A stretch of DNA of 64,000 bases from Phyllobacteriaceae bacterium (GTDB lineage Bacteria; Pseudomonadota; Alphaproteobacteria; Rhizobiales; Rhizobiaceae): the NCBI GenBank assembly GCA_024742765.1, contig JANSXT010000002.1:124001-188000 (forward strand), given 5' to 3'. The stretch's first letter is position 1. Every line of letters begins with the position of its first letter. Positions 51,467-61,036 of the stretch are shown here, one piece after another. Below the pieces are notes generated by a model. That model was not told where the DNA came from. It did no database searches and was given only the letters and a program-made list of their open reading frames with translations. Position numbers and translations under genes: made by a program.

Positions 51467-51609
51467 GGCGCCGCGATAGGCGTTTTGGCGGGCCGGCACA
51501 AAGGCTTTTTTATCCAGTTGCACAAGAGGCGCACCCGAGACGGGCGCCCGCTTGCCGTTCGGGTCCGGTGCGCCTATGTGAGGGCGTCCCGGCAAGAAGG
51601 AGAACGCGC

Positions 51610-51903
51610 GTGGGCCTGACGATCATCAACACACTTCTGTTCGCGCTCAACATCTATACGTGGATCGTGATCGGCGCGGTGATCTTCTCGTGGCTCTACG
51701 CGTTCAACGTCGTCAATTCGTCGAACCGCTTCGTCTCCATGCTGGGCGAATTTTTCTACAAGGCGACCGAGCCGCTGTTGCGGCCGATCCGGCGGGTCCT
51801 GCCGGACCTCGGCGGCATCGATATCTCGCCGATCGTGCTTTTCGTCGGCATCTATTTCGTCGGCCAGATCGTCCGCAACGTGCTCGCCCCGGCGATCATC
51901 TGA
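51610..51903 (+). CDS. YggT family membrane protein
   Basis: A 97-residue YggT family protein with two hydrophobic segments (IINTLLFALNIYTWIVIGAV and ISPIVLFVGIYFVGQIVRNV). Between them is the conserved loop FFYKATEPLLRPIRRVLPDL. The family is linked to cell division or stress, with no proven biochemical role. The GTG at 51610 follows AAGGAG (51597-51602). The DUF418 gene ends four bases beyond its stop on the other strand. Confidence 0.9.
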   Translation: MGLTIINTLLFALNIYTWIVIGAVIFSWLYAFNVVNSSNRFVSMLGEFFYKATEPLLRPIRRVLPDLGGIDISPIVLFVGIYFVGQIVRNVLAPAII

Positions 51904-51907
51904 CGGC

Positions 51908-53029
51908 TCACGCCTTTGCGCCCACAACGCCGCGCCGGCTGATCCACCGCAGTGCCCATTCAAACGGGCCTTGCGCGAAACGCATCCGCCACAGCGCGAC
52001 GAAGCCGATCAGCACAATCGTCACGCCGATTGCGATCAAGACGGCGGCGGCCGGGCCGACACCGTCCCACAGATCGAGCCCATAGGGCGCGAAAATCGTC
52101 GACAGAAGGATCGACTGGCCAAGATAGATGGTCAAGCTTGATCCGCCGGCGGTCAGAAGCCTGGCCATGAACGGACCCGGCGGGCGGGCCAGCGCGGCGA
52201 TCAGGCCGAGATAGCCGAGCGTCGTCAGCGGTGCGACGAGCACCACCAGCAATTCGCCCATCAACGGGTCCTGCCACTGCCAGATCGCCGCCGCCGCAAG
52301 GCTCAGGACAACACCGGGACCAAGGCACCAGCGCCGCGCCTTTTGCCAGACGGGATGGCCCGGCGCGTCGATCAGCCCCGACTTGACCGCCGCCAGCCCC
52401 AGACAGAACCAGCCAAGTGCCGCCATGCCCTGCGACAGCAGCACGAAGATGAAGGCGACAATGAAGATCACCGCCCGAAAGCCCATCACCTGCGCCATCG
52501 GCCCCTCGGTCATGATGAAGCGTTCCAGTTGGGCCGCTTCGGTCGGCGCGGCCGGAAACGCGGTCATCATCGCCATGGTCAGCCCGATCTGCGCGACCAG
52601 CAGGATCGTGCCCAGCCGGATCAGGCGTCCGGCCGGCCAATGGCGGAGCCGGTAAAGGATGGCGCCGGTGATCGCGTAGGCGACCAGAATGTCGCCGGGA
52701 AAGAACAACAGCCCGTGCACCAGCCCGAACAGGGCAAGGCCGATCATCCGGTTGCGGTAGAGCTGGCCGAAGGCAAGGCCCCGCCGTTCGGCCGAGCGCA
52801 TCTGGAACGCCAGCCCGACGCCGAACATGAAGGAAAAAAGCCCGTAGCTCTTCAAAAGCGCAAGGCCGCTGACCAGCCATGTGGCGACCGCGTCCGCCGT
52901 GCCCTGCTGCGTTGCGCCCAAAAAGCCCTCTTCGATCGGATAGGCCATGAACTGGACATTGACGACGACGATGCCGAACAGCGCGAACAGGCGCAGATAG
53001 TCGGGCATTAGGGCGCGGTCTGTGGTCAT
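51908..53029 (-). CDS. DUF418 domain membrane protein
   Basis: A 373-residue integral membrane protein of the DUF418 family with about ten hydrophobic segments. The N-terminal MPDYLRLFALFGIVVVNVQF is the usual first helix, and YGLFSFMFGVGLAFQMRSAE is another conserved block. The C-terminal domain (LTAGGSSLTIYLGQSILLST) carries the DUF418 core. Function is not known; members resemble acyltransferase-3-type membrane proteins. The ATG at 53029 is chosen on the position of the first helix. Confidence 0.85.
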   Translation of the reverse strand: MTTDRALMPDYLRLFALFGIVVVNVQFMAYPIEEGFLGATQQGTADAVATWLVSGLALLKSYGLFSFMFGVGLAFQMRSAERRGLAFGQLYRNRMIGLALFGLVHGLLFFPGDILVAYAITGAILYRLRHWPAGRLIRLGTILLVAQIGLTMAMMTAFPAAPTEAAQLERFIMTEGPMAQVMGFRAVIFIVAFIFVLLSQGMAALGWFCLGLAAVKSGLIDAPGHPVWQKARRWCLGPGVVLSLAAAAIWQWQDPLMGELLVVLVAPLTTLGYLGLIAALARPPGPFMARLLTAGGSSLTIYLGQSILLSTIFAPYGLDLWDGVGPAAAVLIAIGVTIVLIGFVALWRMRFAQGPFEWALRWISRRGVVGAKA

Positions 53030-53185
53030 CGATCGGTTCCAGCTTGGATGGTCTGGCGCCGGCATCCGGCTGGCCGCGTCTTGGCCGTTCCTGTCACCGC
53101 CGGTCAAGACCCGGGCGCCCGATTGGCGCCGGCTCCTGCCAGTCCTGTCGATTGTCCCGATGAAGACGGCCCGTCTCGCCCGCCG

Positions 53186-53713
53186 TCAGCCCTTGGCCCG
53201 CTCGATCGCCTCGACGATCAGCTTTTCGGCGGTGTCCCGGTTCTGCCAGCCGCCCAGCTTGACCCATTTGCCGGGCTCGAGATCCTTGTAGTGCTCGAAG
53301 AAATGCTCGATCTGCTGCAGCGTGATCTCGGGCAGGTCGGTATAGTCCTTGACGCCGTCATAGCGCTTGGTCAGCGCGTGGGAGGGCACGGCGATCACCT
53401 TTTCGTCCTGTCCCGAATTGTCCTCCATCAGCATCACGCCGATCGGCCGCACATTGATCACGCAGCCCGGAATGAGCGGCCGCGTGTTGCACACGAGCAC
53501 GTCGATCGGGTCGCCATCGTCCGACAATGTGTGCGGCACGAAACCGTAATTGCCCGGATAGGCCATTGGCGTATAGAGGAACCGGTCGACAACCAGCGTG
53601 CCGGCCTCCTTGTCCAGCTCATATTTGATCGGGTGGCCGCCCAGCGGCACCTCGATGATCACGTTGATGTCTTGCGGCGGCGTGTCGCCGATGGAAATGG
53701 CGTCGATGCGCAT
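53186..53713 (-). CDS. ppa: Inorganic pyrophosphatase
   Basis: A 175-residue family I soluble pyrophosphatase. Signature residues are in [44 protein letters not shown] (the DGDPID metal-binding motif) and the Lys/Tyr-rich [17 protein letters not shown]. It hydrolyses pyrophosphate and pulls biosynthetic reactions forward. The ATG at 53713 gives the family start MRIDAISIG. Confidence 0.95.
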   Translation of the reverse strand: MRIDAISIGDTPPQDINVIIEVPLGGHPIKYELDKEAGTLVVDRFLYTPMAYPGNYGFVPHTLSDDGDPIDVLVCNTRPLIPGCVINVRPIGVMLMEDNSGQDEKVIAVPSHALTKRYDGVKDYTDLPEITLQQIEHFFEHYKDLEPGKWVKLGGWQNRDTAEKLIVEAIERAKG

Positions 53714-53795
53714 GGGGATCTCCGGATTTCGCTGTCCGTTGATAGCCGCGCGCCCGCAGCGCCGCAACACGACCTTGGGCGTGCGGGTCGATCGG

Positions 53796-54443
53796 TCAGG
53801 ACCGGCCGGGCTGATCGGTTCTTGCGGCAAAAATCCGCCGCAGCGCCGATGCGGCCGCCGTCATCGCAAACCCGATCACCACGAATGCGATGCTGATGAC
53901 AAGCACGCTGACGGCGAGACCCTGGACGCCGATCTCCGGCAGGTTGAGGAACGGGTAGGGATAAAAGCCCGACCCTTGGGCGCGGATCAATATGTAGACG
54001 CAATAGACCAACGGCCATGCGATCCAGACGGCAATCGCCCCTGGGCCGGGCATCTCCTTGGGGGCGAACGCAAACCACCACACAAGCGTCAGTGCCGGCA
54101 CAACCGTGTGAACGCCGTGATCGGCCAGAAGGCTGAGCCCCGAAAAGTCGACCAGATGCGCCAGCGCGACATGATAGATGATGCCCACGCCGACGATCGC
54201 GATGGTCAGGGCCTGCGCCGGCCGCGGGCCGACCCTGGCACCCAACGCCACGGCCGATATCATCACCAGCACCAGCGTGTTGGTCAGGATCGTGAAGAAC
54301 TGCGACAGATGGGCCAAAGCCCCGGCAATGCTGCCTGTCTCGGCCACGCTCAACACGACCCTCAGGCCGAGTGTCAACGCCGCGACAAGGGCGATGATCG
54401 CGGCAGCCGACCTGGCCCTCGAACCGAAAGAATGGCTGCTCAT
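53796..54443 (-). CDS. Pr6Pr family membrane protein
   Basis: A 215-residue membrane protein with six hydrophobic segments. It resembles the Pr6Pr/FAR-17a-AIG1-like group: [17 protein letters not shown] (conserved FFTI/LTN), [20 protein letters not shown] with His, and [29 protein letters not shown]-like sequence lies near the fifth segment. Eukaryotic relatives hydrolyse fatty acid esters through Thr and His; activity here is unproven. It is divergent from the secreted hydrolase. Confidence 0.82.
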   Translation of the reverse strand: MSSHSFGSRARSAAAIIALVAALTLGLRVVLSVAETGSIAGALAHLSQFFTILTNTLVLVMISAVALGARVGPRPAQALTIAIVGVGIIYHVALAHLVDFSGLSLLADHGVHTVVPALTLVWWFAFAPKEMPGPGAIAVWIAWPLVYCVYILIRAQGSGFYPYPFLNLPEIGVQGLAVSVLVISIAFVVIGFAMTAAASALRRIFAARTDQPGRS

Positions 54444-54650
54444 CTCGTCTCCTACTGGCCGGCTGGCAGCAACCTATCGCAGATCGGCCCTGTGTCCACA
54501 TCCGGCGCGATGCGGGTGGGACCGGATGACGCAGCATCTCCGTCGCCAAACCGCCTTGTCGCAACCCGTGCGGGATGGTGGTAAGGGCGCCAGGCCGTCA
54601 ACCGCGCAAGGCCACCGATAACCGCTTGCGCCCAACCTGTTAGGAACTCC

Positions 54651-55712
54651 ATGAAACTCCAGCGATCACTGTGGACGGCGATAAATGCCGCTGCGATTTC
54701 CGCGCTCGTCGCGTTTCCGGCGGCCGCCGAGGATCATGCTGCCGGCGTGGCGCGGATTGCGGCACACGCACCCGAGCGGAGTGCGGATCTCGACGTGACC
54801 GTCTGGTATCCGGCTTTGCCGGGCGGCGAGACCGTCATGCTCGGCGAGAACCTGTTCTTCAAAGGAACGCCCGCGATGCAGGATGCGCCGGTTGCCGACG
54901 GCCGGTTTCCGCTGGTCGTGCTGTCCCATGGCGCCGGCCTTGGCGGCCGCGCCGAGGCGGCGAGCTGGCTCGCCGCGCCATTGGCCGAAGCGGGGTTCAT
55001 CGTCGTCGCCCCCACCCATCCCCGCAACACCGGCCCGGACCGGTCGGCGGAAGAAACGATGAAGCTCTGGCTGAGGCCGGCAGATCTCTCGGCGGCCATT
55101 GACGCCATCGCCGAAGACGACGTTTTCCAGAGCCGGATCGACGCCGGTTCCATCGGCGTGCTGGGACTTTCCATGGGTGGCGGCACTGCCCTGTCGATCG
55201 CCGGGGCGCGCTTCGATCCGGAGCGTTTCGCGGGCTATTGCGACAGCGCCGACCGCAACGCGTCGCTGTGCGACTGGGTGCGCATGAGCGGGGTCGATCT
55301 GCACGCATTCGACAACTCGCTGGTCAGCCGTGACAATCGCGATGACCGGATCGGGTTCGCGATGGCGATCGACCCTGTTCCTGCCGACGTCTTCGCCACG
55401 GAGACATTGTCCGGGATTTCGGTTCCCGTCGCGCTGGTGAATTTGGGCACGATAAGCGACATTCCCGAGACCGCGCGGGCATCGGCCATGGCGGACGCCA
55501 TTGCCGGCGCCAGCTTCACGGTTATCGAGGATGCCAGCCACTTTTCCATGTTCGGTGAATGCAAACCCGATGCCGCCGATATGGCCGTGGAGATGGGCAT
55601 CGAAGACCCGATCTGTGACGATGGCGAGGGGCGTTCGCGCGCCGCGATCCATGCCGAATTGATCGACATCATCACCGCCGCCTTCGAGCAGGCGCTTGCT
55701 CAGGAAGGCTGA
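54651..55712 (+). CDS. Exported alpha/beta hydrolase (dienelactone hydrolase-like)
   Basis: A 353-residue hydrolase with a signal peptide of about 26 residues (AINAAAISALVAFPAAAEDH). The oxyanion block is FPLVVLSHGAGLGGR and the nucleophile Ser is in GVLGLSMGGGTALSIAG. The likely catalytic His is in IEDASHFSMFGEC near the end. The architecture matches secreted dienelactone-hydrolase or PET-hydrolase-like enzymes. It is periplasmic, and an ester or lactone substrate is likely. It lies opposite the Pr6Pr gene and converges with the MerR gene. Confidence 0.82.
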   Translation: MKLQRSLWTAINAAAISALVAFPAAAEDHAAGVARIAAHAPERSADLDVTVWYPALPGGETVMLGENLFFKGTPAMQDAPVADGRFPLVVLSHGAGLGGRAEAASWLAAPLAEAGFIVVAPTHPRNTGPDRSAEETMKLWLRPADLSAAIDAIAEDDVFQSRIDAGSIGVLGLSMGGGTALSIAGARFDPERFAGYCDSADRNASLCDWVRMSGVDLHAFDNSLVSRDNRDDRIGFAMAIDPVPADVFATETLSGISVPVALVNLGTISDIPETARASAMADAIAGASFTVIEDASHFSMFGECKPDAADMAVEMGIEDPICDDGEGRSRAAIHAELIDIITAAFEQALAQEG

Positions 55713-55730
55713 ACTCCAAGCCGCAAAGAG

Positions 55731-56123
55731 TCAGTGCCGCGCGGCCATCCGCACGATGCGGCGGAATTTCGGGCACTCCATATGCGAGGGCGCCGGACAG
55801 TCGGCCACATGGCGGAGCGCCCTGCGCAGTGTCGTCAGATTGCGGATCTGTTCGTCGAGCGCGTCGGCGCGTTCGTGAAGGGCTTGCCGCGACAATTCCG
55901 GCGCGCCGTTTTGGCCGAACATGCTGACAATCTCGCTGAGCGAGAAACCGGCCGTCTTTCCCAATGAAATGAGCGCCAGTTGCATCAGCACCTGCGGCCC
56001 GTATTGGCGCCGCAGCCCGCGCCGGGCGACCGGCGTGATCAGGCCGATCTCTTCATAGTAGCGCAGGGTGGAAGGCCGAGTGCCGGATCGGTGCGCCACA
56101 TCGCCGATATCGAGAATTTCCAT
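55731..56123 (-). CDS. MerR family transcriptional regulator
   Basis: A 130-residue MerR regulator. It has the winged helix start ILDIGDVAHRSGTRPSTLRY and YEEIGLITPVARRGLRRQY, then a coiled-coil dimer helix. The C-terminus contains DCPAPSHMEC (two Cys), which is not the four-Cys Fe-S cluster of SoxR. It is divergent from the MFS gene, and the intergenic dyad forms a promoter with 19-bp spacing, the arrangement MerR proteins activate by untwisting DNA. The inducer is unknown and is presumably a compound exported by the pump. Confidence 0.88.
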   Translation of the reverse strand: MEILDIGDVAHRSGTRPSTLRYYEEIGLITPVARRGLRRQYGPQVLMQLALISLGKTAGFSLSEIVSMFGQNGAPELSRQALHERADALDEQIRNLTTLRRALRHVADCPAPSHMECPKFRRIVRMAARH

Positions 56124-56125
56124 GC

Positions 56126-56156
56126 TTGACCTCAAGTTGACTTGAAGTCGTACGTT
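56126..56156 (+). promoter_or_regulatory. MerR-type promoter with 19-bp spacer and dyad
   Basis: TTGACC (-35, 56126-56131) and TACGTT (-10, 56151-56156) are separated by exactly 19 bases. The spacer contains most of the near-perfect dyad GACCTCAAG-TTGA-CTTGAAGTC (56128-56149). This elongated spacer with a central dyad is the classical MerR-activated promoter and points towards the MFS gene at 56196. Confidence 0.75.
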
Positions 56157-56195
56157 GCGCCGCATGACCGCCGAACGCAACTGGAAATCTCCGAC

Positions 56196-57626
56196 ATGAC
56201 CTCTGAACCCGTCACCGCACCCCGCCAGCGGCTGGCCCTTGCCAGCCTGGCCTTGGCCATGCTTCTGGCGTCACTCGGCGTCAGCATCGCAACGATCGCG
56301 CTGCCGGCCTTGTCCGAGGACCTCGCAACGCCGATGGCCGGCGCGCAATGGGTGGTGCTGGCCTATCTTCTGGCAACCACCGTGGCGATCGTGCCCGCCG
56401 GGCGCCTCGGCGACGCCTATGGCCACCGGCGTGGCCTTCTGGCCGGACTGGGCCTTTATGCCGCTGCCGCGCTTGCCTGTGCACTGGCGGACTCGATCGG
56501 CTGGCTGATTGCGGGCCGGCTTGCCCAAGGCGTCGGCGCCGCGTGGCTGATGGCGTTGAGCATGTCGGCGGCTCGCGACATCGTCCCTGCCGAGAAGACC
56601 GGGCGGGCCATGGGGCTTCTGGGCTCAGTGTCGGCGGTCGGCACCGCCTTGGGGCCCTCGGTGGGCGGCTTGCTCGTCGCCGGCTTCGGCTGGCGTGCGG
56701 TGTTCGCGGTCCTCGTTCCGTTGGCTGTTGCCGGCTTTGTGCTCGCACGCCATGCCCTGCCGTCCGCGGCTCCGGCCGGTGAGGTCAGGGAACGGTTTGA
56801 CCCGAAAAGGCTGACCATCCTCGCCCTGATCCTTGCTGCCTACGCCCTCGCCATGACCGCCGACGGCCGGTTCGCCCCGACCGATGCGTTCTTGCTGGCC
56901 GCCGCCGGTGTCGGCGTTGTGCTGCTGGCCCGGGTCGAGCGCCGCGCCGCCCATCCGATCATCGACATGGACGCGATCCGGGGCACCGGCTTCATCGCCG
57001 GGCTTGTCACGAACGTCCTGGTCTCGGCCGTGATGATGGCGACGCTGGTTGTCGGCCCGTTCTTTCTGGCATTGGGTCTGGGGCTCGGCGACGTGCTGGT
57101 CGGCCTCGTCATGGCCATCGGGCCTGCGGTCGCAGCGCTGAGCGGCGTGCCCGCCGGGCGCCTGACCGACCGGATCGGCGCGTCGCGAACGCTGCTCGTC
57201 GGCCTGATCCAGGTCGGCCTCGGAGCGCTCCTTCTGGCCTGGTTGCCGCGCGGGTTCGGCGCCATCGGCTATGCACTGGCGCTCTTTGCACTGACGCCCG
57301 GCTATCAGCTCTTTCTCGCAGCGCTCAACACGAAGGGCATGCTGCAGGCCCCGGCCGGGCGCCGTGGCACCATATCGGCGCTTTTGAGCCTGTCGCGCAA
57401 TCTGGGCCTGATCACCGGCGCTTCGGCCATGGGCGCCATCTTTGCGATGGCGGTCGGGCAGGCGGACGTGACCGGCGCATCACCGGACGCGATCGGTTTC
57501 GGCCTGTCGGCGACCTTCACAATCGGGTCCGTGCTCGTCTTCTGTGCAGCCGGCTTCGCTGCCGTCACCGGCCGGCGCACGGCGGAGACCGACGGCAGGG
57601 CGCGCGGCTCCGAAGGGCGCGAGTAA
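56196..57626 (+). CDS. MFS efflux transporter, DHA2 (14-TM) family
   Basis: A 476-residue drug:H+ antiporter-2 type MFS protein with about 14 hydrophobic segments. It has motif A GRLGDAYGHRRGLLAGLGLY, motif C-like GPSVGGLLVAGFGWRAVFAV and PALSEDLATPMAGAQWVVLA in the first periplasmic loop. It exports a toxic compound or drug. The ATG at 56196 lies about 40 bases from the MerR-type promoter, which would give a short leader. The neighbouring MerR gene is the evident regulator. Confidence 0.9.
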   Translation: MTSEPVTAPRQRLALASLALAMLLASLGVSIATIALPALSEDLATPMAGAQWVVLAYLLATTVAIVPAGRLGDAYGHRRGLLAGLGLYAAAALACALADSIGWLIAGRLAQGVGAAWLMALSMSAARDIVPAEKTGRAMGLLGSVSAVGTALGPSVGGLLVAGFGWRAVFAVLVPLAVAGFVLARHALPSAAPAGEVRERFDPKRLTILALILAAYALAMTADGRFAPTDAFLLAAAGVGVVLLARVERRAAHPIIDMDAIRGTGFIAGLVTNVLVSAVMMATLVVGPFFLALGLGLGDVLVGLVMAIGPAVAALSGVPAGRLTDRIGASRTLLVGLIQVGLGALLLAWLPRGFGAIGYALALFALTPGYQLFLAALNTKGMLQAPAGRRGTISALLSLSRNLGLITGASAMGAIFAMAVGQADVTGASPDAIGFGLSATFTIGSVLVFCAAGFAAVTGRRTAETDGRARGSEGRE

Positions 57627-57638
57627 ATCCCGTCCGCC

Positions 57639-58145
57639 TCAGTTCCAGACGTAGGCGATCTTGGCCAGCTTGCGGCCGTCGAACACTTCGGCGCCTTCGG
57701 CCACGGGCTGGCCGCCCTGGCCGCGATAAAAGCCCGTCGCGCCGAGATTTTCCGCCAGCGCCCAGACGACAAGGCCCTTGCAGCCATGGCTGGCCAACTG
57801 GCCGCGCGCGGCGGCGAACAGGCGGCTGCCGAAGCCGACGCCCTGATATTCGGGGCGCAGATAGATTTCGTAAATCTCGCCATCCTGCGGCAGGGCCCGC
57901 GCCCGGTTCAGCCCGTAGGTGACATAGCCGGCGATCATGCCGCCCGGGTCGAGCACCATCACCGACGTGCCGCGCCTTATGGCGCGCTGCCACCAGCGAT
58001 GATCACGCCGGCCGATCATGCCGCGCAGCGCCTTGTGCGGGATGATGCCGGCATAGGCGTTCTGCCAGGCTTCGGCATGCACCTCGGCGATCCCGGGCGC
58101 GTCGCGCGGGTCTGCGGGGCGTATGTCGATCGTCAGCGCGGTCAT
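57639..58145 (-). CDS. GNAT family N-acetyltransferase
   Basis: A 168-residue GNAT acetyltransferase. The start is IDIRPADPRDAPGIAEVHAE. The acetyl-CoA pyrophosphate loop is in EIYLRPEYQGVGFGSRLFAA (R/Q-x-x-G-x-G), and the C-terminal part reads VVWALAENLGATGFYRGQGG. The substrate is unknown. It is convergent with the MFS gene and ends 12 bases from it. Confidence 0.9.
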   Translation of the reverse strand: MTALTIDIRPADPRDAPGIAEVHAEAWQNAYAGIIPHKALRGMIGRRDHRWWQRAIRRGTSVMVLDPGGMIAGYVTYGLNRARALPQDGEIYEIYLRPEYQGVGFGSRLFAAARGQLASHGCKGLVVWALAENLGATGFYRGQGGQPVAEGAEVFDGRKLAKIAYVWN

Positions 58146-58248
58146 GATTTGTTAACCATGAGCCAGCGCGCCGCATCGGGCAAGAGCGTTTTGCGCCCAC
58201 GCCGATCAATTTCACAGTGTGTTGATGCGGCCGGCGGACGATGGGCGA

Positions 58249-60069
58249 TCAGGCGCTGGCGCGGGTCTTTTCGAAGCGCTTGCGCTCGTGCGGATCGAGA
58301 TAGAGCTTGCGCAGACGAATCGATTTGGGCGTCACCTCGACCAGTTCATCGTCCTGGATCCACGAAAGGGCGCGCTCCAGCGTCATCCGCACCGGCGGCG
58401 TCAGCTTGACCGCATCGTCCTTGCCGGCGGCGCGGACATTGGTCAGCTTCTTGCCCTTGAGCACGTTGACCTCGAGATCATTGTCGCGCGTGTGGATGCC
58501 GACGATCATGCCCTGATAGACCTTAACGCCCGGATCGATGACCATCGGACCGCGATCTTCGAGGTTGAACAGGGCATAGGCAACCGCTTCGCCCGGCTCG
58601 TTGGCGATTAAGACGCCATTGTTGCGGCCGGCGATCGACCCCTTATAGGGCGCATATTCATGAAACAGCCGGTTCATGATCGCCGTGCCCTTGGTGTCGG
58701 TCAGAAGCTCGGACTGATAGCCGATCAGCCCGCGCGTCGGCGCGTGGAAGACCAGCCGCACCCGGTCGCCGCCCGACGGTTTGAGCTCGATCATCTCGCC
58801 CTTGCGCTCGCTCATCTTCTGGACGACGGCCCCCGAATGCTCCTCGTCGACATCGATGACGACCTCTTCGATCGGTTCGAGCGTTGCGCCGTCCTCGCCG
58901 GTCTGCATGACGACGCGCGGCCGCGAGACGGCCAGTTCGAACCCTTCGCGCCGCATGGTCTCGATCAGGACCGCAAGCTGCAATTCGCCGCGCCCGGAGA
59001 CGTGAAAGGCGTCCTTTTGCTCGGAATCCTCGATTTTGAGGGCCACATTGCCCTCGGCCTCCTTCATCAGCCGGTCGCGGATGACACGGCTGGTCACCTT
59101 GTCACCCTCGGTGCCGGCGAGCGGCGAATCGTTGACGATGAAACTCATCGTCACCGTCGGCGGGTCGATCGGCTGCGCTTCGAGCGGCTCTGTGACGGAC
59201 GGATCGCAGAACGTATCGGCCACCGTGCCCTTGGACAGGCCGGCAATGGCGACGATGTCGCCGGCACGGCCTTCCTCGATCGGCTGGCGTTCGAGCCCGC
59301 GAAAGGCGAGGATCTTCGAGACGCGGCCGCTCTCAAGCGTTGTGCCGGCGCCGTCCATCACCTTGATCGTCTGGTTCGGCTTGACCGCGCCCGAATGGAT
59401 GCGCCCGGTGATGATGCGCCCCAGGAACGGATTGGCCTCCAGGATCGTGCCGATCATCCGGAACGGGCCGTCGCCGACGGAAGGCTCGGGCACGTGATCA
59501 AGCACCAGATCGAACAGCGGCGCGAGCGAAGCGTCGGCGGGCTTGTCGGGCTCGGCGGCCATCCAGCCGTCACGGCCGGAGCCGTACAGGATGGGAAAAT
59601 CGAGCTGCTCGTCATCGGCATCGAGCGCGGCGAACAGGTCGAACACCTCGTTGATCACCTCGTCGGCGCGCGCATCGGGCCGGTCGATCTTGTTGACGGC
59701 GACGATGGGGCGCAATCCGACTTTCAATGCCTTGCCGACGACGAACTTGGTTTGCGGCATCGGCCCTTCGGCGGCATCGACGAGAACGATCGCCCCATCC
59801 ACCATGTTCAGGATGCGCTCCACCTCGCCGCCGAAATCGGCGTGGCCGGGCGTGTCGACAATGTTGATGCGCGTGTCCTGCCAGGTGACCGAGGTGGCCT
59901 TGGCCAGGATCGTGATGCCGCGCTCCTTTTCGATGTCGCCGGAATCGAGCGCGCGCTCCTCGACACGCTCATTGTCGCGGTAGACGCCGGACTGTTTGAG
60001 GAGTTCGTCGACCAGCGTCGTCTTGCCATGGTCGACATGCGCGATGATCGCGATGTTGCGAAGGGCCAT
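58249..60069 (-). CDS. typA: Translational GTPase TypA/BipA
   Basis: A 606-residue ribosome-binding GTPase. G1 is [15 protein letters not shown] at residues 9-23, G3 [16 protein letters not shown]4 [11 protein letters not shown], followed by domain II and the EF-G-like domains. The C-terminal [19 protein letters not shown] is the TypA-specific signature. It assists 50S ribosome assembly and stress adaptation. It is downstream of the GNAT gene on the same strand and is preceded by the repeat element at 60154-60250. Confidence 0.95.
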   Translation of the reverse strand: MALRNIAIIAHVDHGKTTLVDELLKQSGVYRDNERVEERALDSGDIEKERGITILAKATSVTWQDTRINIVDTPGHADFGGEVERILNMVDGAIVLVDAAEGPMPQTKFVVGKALKVGLRPIVAVNKIDRPDARADEVINEVFDLFAALDADDEQLDFPILYGSGRDGWMAAEPDKPADASLAPLFDLVLDHVPEPSVGDGPFRMIGTILEANPFLGRIITGRIHSGAVKPNQTIKVMDGAGTTLESGRVSKILAFRGLERQPIEEGRAGDIVAIAGLSKGTVADTFCDPSVTEPLEAQPIDPPTVTMSFIVNDSPLAGTEGDKVTSRVIRDRLMKEAEGNVALKIEDSEQKDAFHVSGRGELQLAVLIETMRREGFELAVSRPRVVMQTGEDGATLEPIEEVVIDVDEEHSGAVVQKMSERKGEMIELKPSGGDRVRLVFHAPTRGLIGYQSELLTDTKGTAIMNRLFHEYAPYKGSIAGRNNGVLIANEPGEAVAYALFNLEDRGPMVIDPGVKVYQGMIVGIHTRDNDLEVNVLKGKKLTNVRAAGKDDAVKLTPPVRMTLERALSWIQDDELVEVTPKSIRLRKLYLDPHERKRFEKTRASA

Positions 60070-60153
60070 AATCTGTCTCGGGAAAGCGGCTGTTGTTGCG
60101 CCGCATATAGGCGGGCGGGCGGGGAAAGGCCAGCCTTATCGGCAGGCCCTGAC

Positions 60154-60250
60154 CTCGTCCTTCGAGGCTCGCAATCATCCCTCATCCTGAGGTGCGAGCA
60201 ATGCGAGCCTCGAAGGGCGAGGGATGTTTGCTCGCACCTCAGGATGAGGG
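60154..60250. repeat. Interleaved inverted-repeat intergenic element
   Basis: Two inverted repeats overlap in an A-B-A'-B' order. A is CTCGTCCTTCGAGGCTCGCA (60154-60173), matched by A' (60202-60221) at 19 of 20 bases. B (60179-60201) is matched perfectly over 23 bases by B' (60228-60250). B contains its own small palindrome (CCTCATCCTGAGG). Similar GAGG/TCGAAGG palindromes are spread through genomes of many Hyphomicrobiales, so this is probably a family of mobile or structural intergenic repeats. Because the two arms interleave, only one full-length hairpin can form at once, giving alternative or pseudoknotted folds. Confidence 0.7.
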
Positions 60251-60265
60251 CAGGGCGCGGCGGAA

Positions 60266-60862
60266 TTACTCCGCCGCCAGCCGGTCGATCTCCGGCACGA
60301 TCTTGCGGGTCATGATGTCCTCGCTGATCGGGCCGACATGCTTGTAGGCGATTGTCCCGTCCGGGCCGACGATGAAGGTCTCCGGCACACCATAAACGCC
60401 CCATTCGATTGCCGTGCGGCCGTTTCCGTCGGCGCCGACCGCATCATAGGGGTTGCCGAGCTGGCGCAGGAAGCGGATCGCGTTCTCCGGCTTGTCCTTG
60501 TAGTTGAAGCCGACGATCTGGATGCGCGGGTCCTCCGCCAGTTCCATCAGCCAGGGATGCTCCTCGCGGCACGGCGCGCACCAGGAACCCCAGATGTTGA
60601 CCAGCGAAATGTTGCCGTCGAGCATCGCCGGGTCGAAGCCCGGCATCTCATAGCCCGCTTCGGTCATCATGCCTTCGACAGCCGGCAGCGGCGTCTGCGG
60701 CGCGGCGCGTCCGATCAGCGCCGACGGCACGGTCGACGCCACCCGGTCGGGCAGCACCAGCATATAGGCGAACACACCCGACAGCGCGAAGAAGACGATC
60801 ACCGCGATCATGATCGGCCATGAGATGCCGGAGCGGCGGGTCTGTGCGTCCGTGCTGCTCAT
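60266..60862 (-). CDS. ccmG: Cytochrome c maturation thioredoxin CcmG/DsbE
   Basis: A 198-residue periplasmic thioredoxin. It has a single membrane anchor (about 15-36, MIAVIVFFALSGVFAYMLVL) and active-site WCAPC in VNIWGSWCAPCREEHPW. The family cis-Pro is in VYGVPETFIVGPDGTIAYKH. It keeps apocytochrome c cysteines reduced for heme attachment. Its start overlaps the ccmD stop by four bases, as in most ccm operons. Confidence 0.94.
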   Translation of the reverse strand: MSSTDAQTRRSGISWPIMIAVIVFFALSGVFAYMLVLPDRVASTVPSALIGRAAPQTPLPAVEGMMTEAGYEMPGFDPAMLDGNISLVNIWGSWCAPCREEHPWLMELAEDPRIQIVGFNYKDKPENAIRFLRQLGNPYDAVGADGNGRTAIEWGVYGVPETFIVGPDGTIAYKHVGPISEDIMTRKIVPEIDRLAAE

Positions 60863-61032
60863 CGGTCCTTGCCGTCCGTCGCGGCGGAACGGCGTTTCAG
60901 GCCGGCCTGTTCGAGCCGGTCCAGTTCGGCCATGGTCGCCGCGCGGTCGATGAACAGCCAGACGAAGACGGCGCCGAGCACTGCGGCGGCGGCGCCATAG
61001 CTGAGCAACACAAAGGCGGTGTGGCTGAGCAT
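60859..61032 (-). CDS. ccmD: Heme exporter protein CcmD
   Basis: A 57-residue membrane protein with one hydrophobic segment (FVLLSYGAAAAVLGAVFVWL) and a basic C-terminal tail (AGLKRRSAATDGKDR). This is the size and pattern of CcmD, which stabilises the CcmABC heme-handling complex. Position between ccmC and ccmG confirms it. The ATG at 61032 is set by the start of the membrane segment. Confidence 0.9.
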   Translation of the reverse strand: MLSHTAFVLLSYGAAAAVLGAVFVWLFIDRAATMAELDRLEQAGLKRRSAATDGKDR

Positions 61033-61036
61033 CGCG

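Noticed and set aside
55731-56123. Identification of the MerR regulator as SoxR
   Set aside because: The dyad resembles a SoxR box, but the protein has only two Cys near the C-terminus and lacks the four-Cys Fe-S cluster motif. It is kept as a generic MerR.
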